A stretch of 64,000 nt of DNA, from assembly GCF_001592875.1 (NCBI RefSeq), contig NZ_LSOF01000005.1, positions 187,912 to 251,911 of the forward strand. The letters are read 5' to 3'. The notes beneath the pieces are model-generated. The model worked only from the letters and a program-made list of their open reading frames with translations, made no database searches and had not been told where the DNA came from. Position numbers and translations under genes: made by a program. Positions 27,494 through 35,980 of this stretch are shown here, piece by piece. Numbering within the stretch: position 1 is the first letter of the stretch; each line of letters begins with the position of its first letter. Source of the stretch: Pseudomonas sp. BMS12. GTDB lineage: Bacteria; Pseudomonadota; Gammaproteobacteria; Pseudomonadales; Pseudomonadaceae.

Positions 27494-28057
27494 ATGGACG
27501 CGGAAAACACCGATGAAGTGGTCACCCTGCTGATTCGTCACCGCGTCCGACGCGGTCAGGACGAACCCTACGAACGCTGGTTACGACGTATCGTTCAGGC
27601 GGCCCAGGGCTACCCTGGGCATCTGGGCGTCGACGTGATGCGCAGCGAGCAGGAAGGCCTGGCGTTGTTCACCAGCGTACTGCGCTTCTCAGGCGCGACT
27701 CGGCTGCAGGACTGGCTGGGCTCGACCGAGCGCCGATCCCTGATCGAGGAAGTCACCCCTCTGCTGGCGGATGTCGAGGACCTGGCGCTGCACCCGGACC
27801 GTGAGTTCTGGTTCAACCCGGGCACCATCACCAGTCCGCCGCCGCGCTGGAAGCAGGCTTGCATCACCTACCTGGTAATTCTGCCCTTGAGCCTGCTGAT
27901 TCCCCTGCTATGGCAGCCGATTTTTGCCGCAGTGCCCTGGCTGGGCGGCTACCTGGCGAGCAACGTCTTGATCACGCTGAGTATCGTGCTGCTGGTGGTC
28001 TATCTGCTCATGCCCAGGGTCACCGCTTGGTTTTCCGACTGGCTGAATGCCCGCTAG
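27494..28057 (+). CDS. ABM-domain protein with two C-terminal membrane helices
   Basis: A 187-residue protein. The first 105 residues look like an antibiotic-biosynthesis-monooxygenase (ABM) ferredoxin-like fold: LLIRHRVRRGQDEPYERW, then GYPGHLGVDVM, ending LALHPDREFWF. Two hydrophobic helices follow (about 118-140 and 150-175), which anchor it in the inner membrane. The soluble domain may act as a small oxygenase, or only bind a ligand. It is the fourth gene of the operon, 15 bp before the amidohydrolase gene. Confidence 0.85.
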   Translation: MDAENTDEVVTLLIRHRVRRGQDEPYERWLRRIVQAAQGYPGHLGVDVMRSEQEGLALFTSVLRFSGATRLQDWLGSTERRSLIEEVTPLLADVEDLALHPDREFWFNPGTITSPPPRWKQACITYLVILPLSLLIPLLWQPIFAAVPWLGGYLASNVLITLSIVLLVVYLLMPRVTAWFSDWLNAR

Positions 28058-28072
28058 GGCCTGGAGAACGAC

Positions 28073-30052
28073 ATGACGCAGGACAACCCCGACCAGAGCC
28101 GCCGCAAGTTCCTGGCCACCAGTTCGATGTTCGGCACCGCAGGCATGCTGTGGGCCGCCCTTCCCTTTGCCGGCAGCGCCGGTTCCTCTTTCGCCAGCAC
28201 AACGGGAAATACCATGAATGCTGATCTGATTCTGCACAACGGTCGCCTGCACACGGTAGACCGCGAGAAACCCACCGCCACCGCCGTCGCCATCAAGGAC
28301 GGCCGCTTCCTGGCCGTCGGCAGCGACGCCGAGGTCATGGCCTTGCGTGGCAGCGCCACCCAGGTCATCGACCTGCAACGACGCACAGTAGTGCCGGGAC
28401 TCAACGACTCGCACCTGCACCTGATCCGCGGCGGCCTCAACTACAACCTGGAGCTGCGCTGGGAAGGCGTGCCGTCTCTGGCCGACGCCCTGCGCATGCT
28501 CAAGGAGCAGGCCGATCGCACGCCGACACCGCAGTGGGTCCGCGTGGTCGGTGGCTGGAACGAGTTCCAGTTTGCCGAGAAGCGCATGCCGACGCTGGAG
28601 GAGCTGAACAAAGCGGCACCAGACACCCCTGTGTTCATCCTCCACCTGTATGACCGTGCCCTGCTCAACCGCGCGGCTCTGCGTGTGGTTGGCTATACCA
28701 AGGACACCCCCAACCCACCCGGCGGCGAGATCGTTCGCGACGCCAATGGCGAGCCTACTGGCATGCTGGTCGCGCGCCCCAATGCGATGATCCTCTACTC
28801 GACCCTGAGCAAGGGCCCGAAGCTGCCTCTGGAGTATCAGGTCAACTCGACCCGTCAGTTCATGCGCGAGCTCAATCGCCTGGGCGTGACCAGTGCCATC
28901 GATGCGGGCGGCGGCTTCCAGAACTATCCGGACGACTACGAGGTGATCGAGCAACTGGCCAAGGACGACCAGCTGACCATCCGCATCGCCTACAACCTGT
29001 TCACCCAAAAGCCCAAGGAAGAACTGGACGACTTCAAGCGCTGGACCGGCTCGGTGCAGTACGGCCAGGGTAGCGACTTCTTCCGCCACAACGGCGCTGG
29101 CGAGATGCTGGTGTTTTCCGCGGCCGACTTCGAGGATTTCCTCGAACCGCGCCCGGACCTGGCGCCGACCATGGAAAGCGACCTGGAGCCGGTGGTACGC
29201 CATCTGGTCGAGCAGCGCTGGCCATTCCGCCTGCACGCCACCTACGACGAATCCATCTCGCGCATGCTCGACGTGTTCGAGAAGGTCAACCGCGATATCC
29301 CGTTCAACGGCCTGCCATGGTTCTTCGACCATGCCGAGACCATCTCGCCGAAGAACATCGAGCGCGTGCGTGCCCTGGGCGGCGGCATCGCCATCCAGGA
29401 CCGCATGGCCTTCCAGGGCGAGTATTTCGTGGATCACTACGGCAAGCAGGCAGCCGAGAAGACCCCGCCGATCCAGCGCATGCTGGCCGAAGGCGTACCG
29501 GTAGGCGCCGGTACCGACGCCACCCGTGTATCCAGCTACAACCCCTGGACCTCGCTGTACTGGCTGGTCAGTGGCAAGACCGTTGGTGGTCTGGAGCTCT
29601 ACCCGCAGGGCCTGCCACGCGAGACCGCACTGCAGCTGTTCACCCACGGCAGTGCCTGGTTCTCCAGCGAGCAAGGCAAAAAGGGCCAGATCAAGGTCGG
29701 CCAGTTGGCGGACCTGATCGCCCTGTCGGCGGATTTCTTCAGCGTCGAGGAAGAAGCCATCAAGTGGATCGAGTCGGTACTCACCGTGGTCGGCGGTAAG
29801 GTGGTCTACGGTGCCGGCGAGTTCGACAAGCTGGCACCGCCACCTACTCCGGTGCTGCCAGACTGGTCACCGGTGGCCAAGGTACCCGGGCACTGGCGGC
29901 CCAACTCGCCCCTGGTGGCGCAAGTGCACCAATGCGTCGGCGCCTGTGCCGTACATGCTCACAGCCATGAGCGGGCGCGCCAGTCCTCGGTGCCGATCAG
30001 CGATTTCCAGGGTTTCTGGGGGGCCTTCGGCTGCTCCTGCTTCGCCTTCTAG
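28073..30052 (+). CDS. Tat-exported metal-dependent amidohydrolase (YtcJ-like)
   Basis: A 659-residue amidohydrolase-superfamily protein. It begins with a twin-arginine signal (SRRKFLATSS followed by a hydrophobic stretch), so the folded enzyme should be exported. The metal site starts with NDSHLHL in the first beta-strand of the barrel, and later His and Asp residues include FDHAET and GAGTDATR. This is the Amidohydro_3/YtcJ group, usually acting on amides or N-formyl compounds. The last about 40 residues form a Cys/His-rich tail (VHQCVGAC, GCSCF) that I do not know from ordinary members. Last gene of the five-gene operon. Confidence 0.88.
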   Translation: MTQDNPDQSRRKFLATSSMFGTAGMLWAALPFAGSAGSSFASTTGNTMNADLILHNGRLHTVDREKPTATAVAIKDGRFLAVGSDAEVMALRGSATQVIDLQRRTVVPGLNDSHLHLIRGGLNYNLELRWEGVPSLADALRMLKEQADRTPTPQWVRVVGGWNEFQFAEKRMPTLEELNKAAPDTPVFILHLYDRALLNRAALRVVGYTKDTPNPPGGEIVRDANGEPTGMLVARPNAMILYSTLSKGPKLPLEYQVNSTRQFMRELNRLGVTSAIDAGGGFQNYPDDYEVIEQLAKDDQLTIRIAYNLFTQKPKEELDDFKRWTGSVQYGQGSDFFRHNGAGEMLVFSAADFEDFLEPRPDLAPTMESDLEPVVRHLVEQRWPFRLHATYDESISRMLDVFEKVNRDIPFNGLPWFFDHAETISPKNIERVRALGGGIAIQDRMAFQGEYFVDHYGKQAAEKTPPIQRMLAEGVPVGAGTDATRVSSYNPWTSLYWLVSGKTVGGLELYPQGLPRETALQLFTHGSAWFSSEQGKKGQIKVGQLADLIALSADFFSVEEEAIKWIESVLTVVGGKVVYGAGEFDKLAPPPTPVLPDWSPVAKVPGHWRPNSPLVAQVHQCVGACAVHAHSHERARQSSVPISDFQGFWGAFGCSCFAF

Positions 30053-30060
30053 CCTGATCA

Positions 30061-30089
30061 CCTTCGCACCGGCCATCCCGGTGCGAAGG
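30061..30089 (+). terminator. Terminator-like hairpin after the amidohydrolase gene
   Basis: CCTTCGCACCGG (30061-30072) and CCGGTGCGAAGG (30078-30089) form a perfect 12 bp stem with a 5-base loop, 8 bases after the stop. A clear T-run is lacking. Confidence 0.7.
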
Positions 30090-30169
30090 CTCTAGCACGT
30101 GGCATGCGCTAGCGATGAGAGTCCGCTATCCTGACTCTTTCGATAGCCAAACCCGATGCAGCAACGAAC

Positions 30170-31120
30170 ATGAAGAGCGTAGCGATCCTTCTTTTCCCCG
30201 ATGTGCTGATGCTGGACGTGGCCGGGCCACTGGAAGTCTTTTCGGTCGCCAACCGCTACCTGCCCCCTGACGAGCACTATCAAATAGTCACCATCAGCAC
30301 TACCGACAAGACGGTCCGTGCCTCCAACGGCCTGAGTCTGGTCGCCGACCGACTGCTCGCCGAGGCCCCCGAGGCCTTCGACCTATTGCTAATCCCCGGC
30401 GGGCCAAGTGCCTACAACAAGAGACACAACGATCTGCTGCCCTGGCTGTTGCGTGCAGCACAGGCTTCTCGCCGCCATGCATCGATCTGCACCGGGGCCT
30501 TCATCCTTGGCGAGGCCGGACTGCTCGACGGGCGCCAGGTCACCACCCACTGGAACTATATCGAGCGCCTGAGCCAGCGCTTCCCCAACACCCGGGTCGT
30601 CGGCGACCAGATCTACATCAAAGACGGTGCGCTACTAACCTCTGGCGGTGTCACCGCCGGTATCGACATGGCCCTGGCGATCCTCGCCGAGGACCATGGC
30701 AAGCAGGTTGCCATCGACGTCGCCAAGGTGCTGCTGGTAGCTATGAAGCGCCAGGGCGGCCAGGCCCAGTTCAGCCCGCTGCTGGCCGAAGTTGCCAAGG
30801 AGGACTCGCCGGTAGCACGCGCCCAGCAGCATGTGCTGGACAACCTGGAGCAGGAACTCAGCGTAGAGTGCCTGGCCCGGGTCGCCGGCGTCAGTACCCG
30901 CCACTTCGCCCGCATATTCGCCCGCGAGTCGGGAATGACTCCGCGTGAGTTCGTGCACAGCGCCCGTATCGATCGAGCCCGACAGTTGCTTGAGAGCAGC
31001 GAGCTTCCTCTCAAGACGGTCGCCTACCACGCCGGTTTCCGCAGCGTGCGTTGCATGCGCTTGCTGTTCAGCGAGCGACTCGGCCTGACCCCGGCGCAAT
31101 ACCGCCACCAGTTCGGCTGA
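30170..31120 (+). CDS. GlxA-family regulator (DJ-1/PfpI-like domain plus AraC HTH)
   Basis: A 316-residue regulator. Residues 1-175 form a glutamine-amidotransferase-like DJ-1/PfpI domain with the nucleophile-elbow cysteine in SICTGAF; about 215-316 form two AraC helix-turn-helix units (SVECLARVAGVSTRHFARIF and the second ending GLTPAQYRHQFG). Relatives such as CdhR, GbdR and ArgR-like proteins activate amine or amino-acid catabolism. It follows the five-gene operon after a hairpin and about 115 bp, and is its probable controller. Confidence 0.92.
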   Translation: MKSVAILLFPDVLMLDVAGPLEVFSVANRYLPPDEHYQIVTISTTDKTVRASNGLSLVADRLLAEAPEAFDLLLIPGGPSAYNKRHNDLLPWLLRAAQASRRHASICTGAFILGEAGLLDGRQVTTHWNYIERLSQRFPNTRVVGDQIYIKDGALLTSGGVTAGIDMALAILAEDHGKQVAIDVAKVLLVAMKRQGGQAQFSPLLAEVAKEDSPVARAQQHVLDNLEQELSVECLARVAGVSTRHFARIFARESGMTPREFVHSARIDRARQLLESSELPLKTVAYHAGFRSVRCMRLLFSERLGLTPAQYRHQFG

Positions 31121-31349
31121 GTTTTCTGTTGACCGTTCAGGGCCCCTACATGGCAGCTGCCGGCCCCTCGTTCGTGTTTCCCACGCACGCATGGAACCTC
31201 ATCATCGTTCCCATGCTGTGGAGTCGCTCAAAAGGCCGGTAGGCCCGGAGACGCTCGCTTGCGTACGCCATGGAGTTAGCGCGTACCGGTGGTCACCGCT
31301 CAGCATTGGGCATCCACAGCCTCATCTCATGAAGAGGGAGGAGAAACGG
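31121..31349. other. Intergenic region before the short AraC gene
   Basis: About 230 bp with no supported gene. The reading frame of the next gene stays open through much of it (from 31191), but the strong ribosome site at 31336-31343 argues for a start at 31350. A promoter is expected here; I see no clear hexamers. Confidence 0.5.
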
Positions 31350-31754
31350 ATGAGCGCTCGCGAGCTACTGCAATCACTCACTGACTGCACACAAAAAAAT
31401 CTGCCGGGAGCCGGTATCGAGCGCCTCTCGCCCAGCCAAGAGCGACGAGCCAAGGAGCTGATTGCCGCCAACCTCAATACCGGGTTGTCCATCGCTCATC
31501 TGGCGCGCGAGTGCGGCAAATCCCGCTGCCACTTCTCACGTGCCTTTCATGGCAGCACCGGCATGTCACCGCATCAGTGGCTGACACAGCAGCGCCTGGC
31601 ACGGGCCAGGCAACTGCTGCTCAGCGACCTGAAAATCGCCAACATCGCTCAGGAATGCGGCTTCGCCGACCAGGCGCATTTTTCCCGCGTATTCGCCCGC
31701 CTTGCCGGCGTGCCGCCGAGCCAGTGGCGGCAGGCAGGAGGGGCCGCAGGCTGA
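31350..31754 (+). CDS. Short AraC-family regulator (HTH domain only)
   Basis: A 134-residue protein made almost entirely of the two AraC helix-turn-helix units (about 30-130): LNTGLSIAHLARECGKSR, HFSRAF, and NIAQECGFADQAHFSRVF. It lacks an effector-binding domain, so its activity may depend on abundance or a partner. GGGAGGAG at 31336-31343 precedes the ATG at a good distance. It is clearly related to the short AraC regulator at 46246. It converges with the ycaC-like gene; its targets are not evident. Confidence 0.9.
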   Translation: MSARELLQSLTDCTQKNLPGAGIERLSPSQERRAKELIAANLNTGLSIAHLARECGKSRCHFSRAFHGSTGMSPHQWLTQQRLARARQLLLSDLKIANIAQECGFADQAHFSRVFARLAGVPPSQWRQAGGAAG

Positions 31755-31784
31755 TTGCGAGAGGATGCTGACGCCCCCGCCCGC

Positions 31785-32408
31785 TTACTTACCGATCAGG
31801 GTGAAATAGCTGGTCATCAGGTTGCGGTAGTTGGGGATGTGATTGGACAGCAGGCTGCCCAGCCCTTCGATGTCATTACGCCAGTCGCGGTGCAGCTCGC
31901 ACGCTACGCTGAACCAGTTCATCAACTGCGCACCGGAAGCACTCATGCGATTCCAGGCAGCCTGCTGCACGGTCTTGTCGAAGGTACCGGAGGCGTCGGT
32001 CACCACGAACACGTCAAAACCTTCAGCGAGCGCCGACAGGGTCGGAAACGCAACGCACACATCGGTCACCACACCAGCAATGATGATTTGCTTCTTGCCG
32101 GTCGCCTTGATGGCCTTGACGAAGTCTTCGTTATCCCAAGCGTTGATCTGTCCGGGGCGGGCGACGTAGGGCGCATCCGGGAACATTTCCTTGAGTTCAG
32201 GCACCAGCGGACCGTTCGGTCCCTGCTCGAAGCTGGTGGTGAGAATGGTCGGCAGGTTGAAGAACTTGGCCACGGCGCCCAGCGCCAGCACGTTGTTCTT
32301 GAAGTCGCTGGGGGTGAAGTCCTGGACCAGGGAAATCAGTCCGGACTGATGGTCGACCAACAGGACAACTGCATCGTCCTTGTTCAGGCGCTTGTAGGGG
32401 GTGGACAT
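31785..32408 (-). CDS. ycaC: YcaC-like isochorismatase-family hydrolase
   Basis: A 207-residue cysteine hydrolase close to E. coli YcaC in length and sequence. The catalytic Asp is in LLVDHQSG and the Cys in VVTDVCVAFP; the second-shell motif NAWDNEDF is also typical. YcaC proteins form octamers of unknown substrate. GGAGATTCAACC precedes the ATG at 32408. It lies 35 bp after an MFS exporter gene on the same strand, so exporter and hydrolase are probably one operon. It is a second member of the superfamily in this window besides 25327. Confidence 0.9.
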   Translation of the reverse strand: MSTPYKRLNKDDAVVLLVDHQSGLISLVQDFTPSDFKNNVLALGAVAKFFNLPTILTTSFEQGPNGPLVPELKEMFPDAPYVARPGQINAWDNEDFVKAIKATGKKQIIIAGVVTDVCVAFPTLSALAEGFDVFVVTDASGTFDKTVQQAAWNRMSASGAQLMNWFSVACELHRDWRNDIEGLGSLLSNHIPNYRNLMTSYFTLIGK

Positions 32409-32443
32409 GGTTGAATCTCCTTTCTCGCTTGGTGGATGACACT

Positions 32444-34045
32444 TCAAGTTCGCGGGGCGGCGAGCAGGTGGCGAATACGCACCGGCACGTCGGCCTGCTG
32501 GTAGCGTCGAGCAGCCGCTTCGATGCGCTGCTCGGCACGGGTGACACGGCCGTGGTGGCGCAGATGCTCCAGCCACGACTCGTCGAAGAAGAACTCCTGC
32601 CAAAGGTCAGGGTCCTCGGCGTCCTGCACCAACCCCCAGGAGATGGCGCCATTGCGCCGGCGCATGCGTCGCACATCCTGCATGGCCTGGCGAAATGCCT
32701 CGGCATGCTCGGCGGCGATGCGGTATTCGAGGGTGACCAGCACCGGACCGCGCTCACGGTCCAGGGCACCATCCAGCAACGGCGCCGGCCAGTGCAGGGA
32801 GGGCGACAGGTCATCGGCATGAGTCGCCGGTAAGGCAAACCAATGGCGGCTAACGATACCGAGCAGAAGCAGTGCTCCCCCGCCGGCAAAGGCCGCCGTT
32901 ACCGAGACATGGCTGGCCAGCGCCCCCCAGGCGATACCACCAAGGGCCGAAGCGCCGAAGAACACCAGGATGTACACCGACAGGGCGCGGGCGCGTACCC
33001 AGGCCGGCACCGAGGTCTGCGCCGCCAGCTGCAGGCTGGACAGCACGGCGATCCAGGCCGCGCCACTGAGCAGCATCAGGGGCGCCAGCCAGACGAAGGA
33101 ACGTAGCCAGGCCATGCCCAGCAAAACCCCGGCATAGAGGATGCTGGCGACCGCCACAGTGGCGTCGCCGCCAAAGCGCGCACGCAGACGCGGCAGCAGC
33201 ATGGCACCGCCTATTGCGCCGATGCCGACACAGCCGAGCAGGATGCCGTAGTCCAGCGCACTGCCAGCCATCTCCCGGCGCACCAGCACCGGCAGCAGGG
33301 CCATGCCGGCGCTAGCGCCGAGAAAGAATGCCGCCGTGCGTACCAGTACCGCCTGCAGCGGCCGCGCGCTACGCGCATAACGCACACCGGCACGCAAAGC
33401 GCCAAACAACCGTTCAGCCGGCAGCACCGACTCGCTTGGGGCACGCTTCCAGAGGAACAGGGCGAGGATCACCGCGAAGAACGACACGGCATTCAGGGCG
33501 AAGGTCAGCCAGGGCCCGCTGAGGCTGACCAGGATGCCTGCCAGCGCCGGACCTATGGCCCGCGCCACATTGACCCCGAGACTGGACAGAGCTACCGCCG
33601 CCGGCAGCTCATCGCGCGCGACGATCTCCGGCGCCAGCGCCGACCAGGCCGGCATCATCAACGCCGTGCCAATACCCATGGCAAAGGTCAGCGTCAGCAG
33701 CAGCGTCACCGTCATCAACCCGGTCAGGGTCAACACCGCCAGAACCATTGCCACGCAGGCCATCCATAGCTGCACAACCAACAGGTAGCGACGCTTGTCG
33801 ACGATGTCGGCCAAGGCTCCGGCCGGCAACGCCAACAGGAAGATCGGCAGCGCACCAGCGACCTGAACCAGCGCCACCGCCAGGGGGCTGGCCGAGAGCG
33901 AGGTCATCAGCCAGCCGGCACCGACCTCGTGCATCCAGGTGCCGATATTGGAGGCGATGCTGGCGAGCCACAGCCAACGGAACACCCGCACCCGCAGCGG
34001 TTGCCAGGGCGAATCCACGGTGCCTTGCGCATTGTCCACGGCCAT
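32444..34045 (-). CDS. MFS exporter with C-terminal soluble ABM-like domain (MFS_3/EntS type)
   Basis: A 533-residue major-facilitator protein. About 12 membrane helices fill residues 15-400, with the MFS loop DIVDKRRYLLV after helix 2. The family (MFS_3) includes enterobactin exporter-like proteins. Residues from about 425 to 533 are soluble (LVTLEYRIAAEHAEAF, FFFDESWLEHLRHHGR) and resemble an ABM ferredoxin-like fold. It is upstream of the ycaC-like gene and divergent from the DoxX-OprD pair. Its substrate is unknown. Confidence 0.9.
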   Translation of the reverse strand: MAVDNAQGTVDSPWQPLRVRVFRWLWLASIASNIGTWMHEVGAGWLMTSLSASPLAVALVQVAGALPIFLLALPAGALADIVDKRRYLLVVQLWMACVAMVLAVLTLTGLMTVTLLLTLTFAMGIGTALMMPAWSALAPEIVARDELPAAVALSSLGVNVARAIGPALAGILVSLSGPWLTFALNAVSFFAVILALFLWKRAPSESVLPAERLFGALRAGVRYARSARPLQAVLVRTAAFFLGASAGMALLPVLVRREMAGSALDYGILLGCVGIGAIGGAMLLPRLRARFGGDATVAVASILYAGVLLGMAWLRSFVWLAPLMLLSGAAWIAVLSSLQLAAQTSVPAWVRARALSVYILVFFGASALGGIAWGALASHVSVTAAFAGGGALLLLGIVSRHWFALPATHADDLSPSLHWPAPLLDGALDRERGPVLVTLEYRIAAEHAEAFRQAMQDVRRMRRRNGAISWGLVQDAEDPDLWQEFFFDESWLEHLRHHGRVTRAEQRIEAAARRYQQADVPVRIRHLLAAPRT

Positions 34046-34316
34046 TGGCTCAGATCACCGAAAGCGCAGGCAGGCGCCGCTGATTGACCGTTTCACCGCC
34101 CTGCCACGCCATGTTGATCATGGACACCACTCCTCTAACTGAATGGCACCACTATCCGCGAGCCCCTCAATGCTGGATTGCACGGATGTGCTCGATTGTC
34201 CCCGACCCGCGGGCGGCAGCGACGGAACCCGACTACGCGGCACACAGCACATGGCTGCAAGACGCTAGCGGGCAGGCTGGTGATAGTGCCCATTCATTTC
34301 ACGGGAAAACTCCAGC
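34046..34316. other. Divergent intergenic region between MFS exporter and DoxX
   Basis: About 270 bp holding divergent promoters. CCATG (34109-34113) and CATGG (34119-34123) form a short inverted repeat around TTGAT, 64 bp before the exporter start, a possible operator. I see no gene. Confidence 0.45.
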
Positions 34317-34736
34317 ATGTCCACACACACCACTGACACACTGCCCGCGCCGCAAGCCTGGGCCTTGCTACTGATGCGTATCGGCGCGGCACTGATACTG
34401 CTGCTGGTACATGGCCTGCCCAAGCTGCTCCACTGGCAGGACGAGCTGCTACGCATCGAGGACCCTCTGGGCCTGGGCGCGCAGCTGACGCTGAGCCTCG
34501 CTGTATTCGCCGAAGTACTCTGCCCACTGCTATTGATGCTGGGTCTGTTTGCTCGCTTGGCCTGCCTGCCCGTGCTGGTCGTACTGCTGGTATCGCTGGT
34601 ACTGGTACATCCGGAGTGGAGCCTGGAGCAGGGTCAGTTCGCCTGGTTGCTGCTGGCGCTGTACGCCGGACTCGCCATTAGCGGCCCCGGCCCACTGGTG
34701 GCGCAGCGTCTGCTGTACCGAAGTGCATCGGCATGA
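34317..34736 (+). CDS. DoxX-family membrane protein
   Basis: A 139-residue protein with four predicted membrane helices and the DoxX pattern (LLLMRIGAALILLLVHG, an acidic short loop, then AVFAEVLCPLLLMLGLF). DoxX proteins are linked to respiratory or redox complexes in the inner membrane, but precise roles are mostly unknown. Its stop overlaps the start of the next gene (ATGA at 34733), so the porin is translationally coupled to it. It is the first gene of the pair. Confidence 0.85.
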   Translation: MSTHTTDTLPAPQAWALLLMRIGAALILLLVHGLPKLLHWQDELLRIEDPLGLGAQLTLSLAVFAEVLCPLLLMLGLFARLACLPVLVVLLVSLVLVHPEWSLEQGQFAWLLLALYAGLAISGPGPLVAQRLLYRSASA

Positions 34737-35980
34737 GCCGCATGGCTGCTCTGGTGGCCTGCATGCTGGCCTGCACGTCAGCCCAGGCTGCCGAATGGTC
34801 GCTGTTGGCACGCAACTATCTGCTTCACAACGAGTTGCATGAGCCTGACCAGAGTTTGCGGCAGGAGTGGGCACAGGGCTTCATCGTCAATGCCTCCGGT
34901 GAGCCATTCGGGCGCGGCGAGCTGGGCTTAGGCGGCGAGATCCACGGATTCCTCGGTCTCAAACTGGATGGTGGTCGAGGTCATGCCGGTACCGGGCTGC
35001 TTCCGCTGGACAGCCGTGGCACCGCCGAAGACAACTACGCCAGCGCTGGCGCAGCGCTACACCTGCGCTGGGGAGAGAACCGCCTGCGCTACGGCGAGAT
35101 GACGGTGGAAACTCCGTTACTGGATACCGGCGACAAACGCCTGCAACCCGAATATGCCAATGGCTGGCTGCTCGACAGCCACGCCCTGGACGGCCTGTTA
35201 CTGCAAGCCGGGCGCTTCACCGCATTCAAGAACCAGGATGCCAGTACGGCCCATGGCGACTTCGCCGGCTACGGCGCCTCTACCCGCCACGGCGGACTCA
35301 GCCTGGCCGGCCTGCGCCGTGCCAAACCCAGCTCGGCCTGGGGCGGCGCGCTGTATGCAGGGCGTCTGGATGATGCCTGGGACCAGGCCTATGCCAACCT
35401 CAACGCCCACCTCGGCCGCTGGTCCGTGGACGCCAACCTGTACCGCACCCGCGACAGCGGCGCGGAACGCGCCGGAGCCATCGATACCCTGGCCTATAGC
35501 CTGCTCGGCAGCCTTAAACTCGGCGACCACGGCTTGAGCCTGGGCTACCAGCGGGTGGAGGGCAACACGCCTTTCGACTTCGTCGGCGGCGACTCCATCT
35601 ACCTGGCTAACTCGGCCAAGTACGCCGATTTCAACGGTCCCGGAGAACGCTCATGGCAGCTGCGCTATCAATGGACGAGCCCGGCCCTGCCTGGTCTCAG
35701 CCTCGCGGCCCGCTATGTGCGCGGCAGCGGCATCGACGGTACTCGTGCCCCATCCGGCGGCGCCTATCAGGCGCTCTACGCCGACCTGCCGCGCCAGGGC
35801 CGTGGCGGCCGCCACTGGGAGCGCGATCTGGACCTGCGCTACGAGGTGCAGAGCGGCCCGGCCCGCGACCTGGCCCTGAGCCTGGCGCACGTATCGCACC
35901 GAGCCAACGCCGCCCAGGGCAGTGCCGACCTGGACCGCGTCTACCTGATTCTCGAATACCCACTATCGGGTAGTTTCTAA
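34733..35980 (+). CDS. OprD-family outer membrane porin
   Basis: A 415-residue outer-membrane beta-barrel with signal peptide (MSRMAALVACMLACTSAQA) and terminal Phe (YPLSGSF). Family features include the start with NYLLHNELHEPDQSLRQEWAQGF and repeated alternating hydrophobic strands. OprD porins admit specific small organic acids or amino acids in Pseudomonas. It is coupled to the DoxX gene and its last 18 bp overlap the end of the convergent MFS gene. The substrate is not predictable. Confidence 0.92.
   Translation: MSRMAALVACMLACTSAQAAEWSLLARNYLLHNELHEPDQSLRQEWAQGFIVNASGEPFGRGELGLGGEIHGFLGLKLDGGRGHAGTGLLPLDSRGTAEDNYASAGAALHLRWGENRLRYGEMTVETPLLDTGDKRLQPEYANGWLLDSHALDGLLLQAGRFTAFKNQDASTAHGDFAGYGASTRHGGLSLAGLRRAKPSSAWGGALYAGRLDDAWDQAYANLNAHLGRWSVDANLYRTRDSGAERAGAIDTLAYSLLGSLKLGDHGLSLGYQRVEGNTPFDFVGGDSIYLANSAKYADFNGPGERSWQLRYQWTSPALPGLSLAARYVRGSGIDGTRAPSGGAYQALYADLPRQGRGGRHWERDLDLRYEVQSGPARDLALSLAHVSHRANAAQGSADLDRVYLILEYPLSGSF

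Noticed and set aside
27908..29674. A 588-codon minus-strand frame over the amidohydrolase gene
   Set aside because: The plus-strand amidohydrolase has a Tat signal and metal motifs; the minus frame has low-complexity shadow composition.
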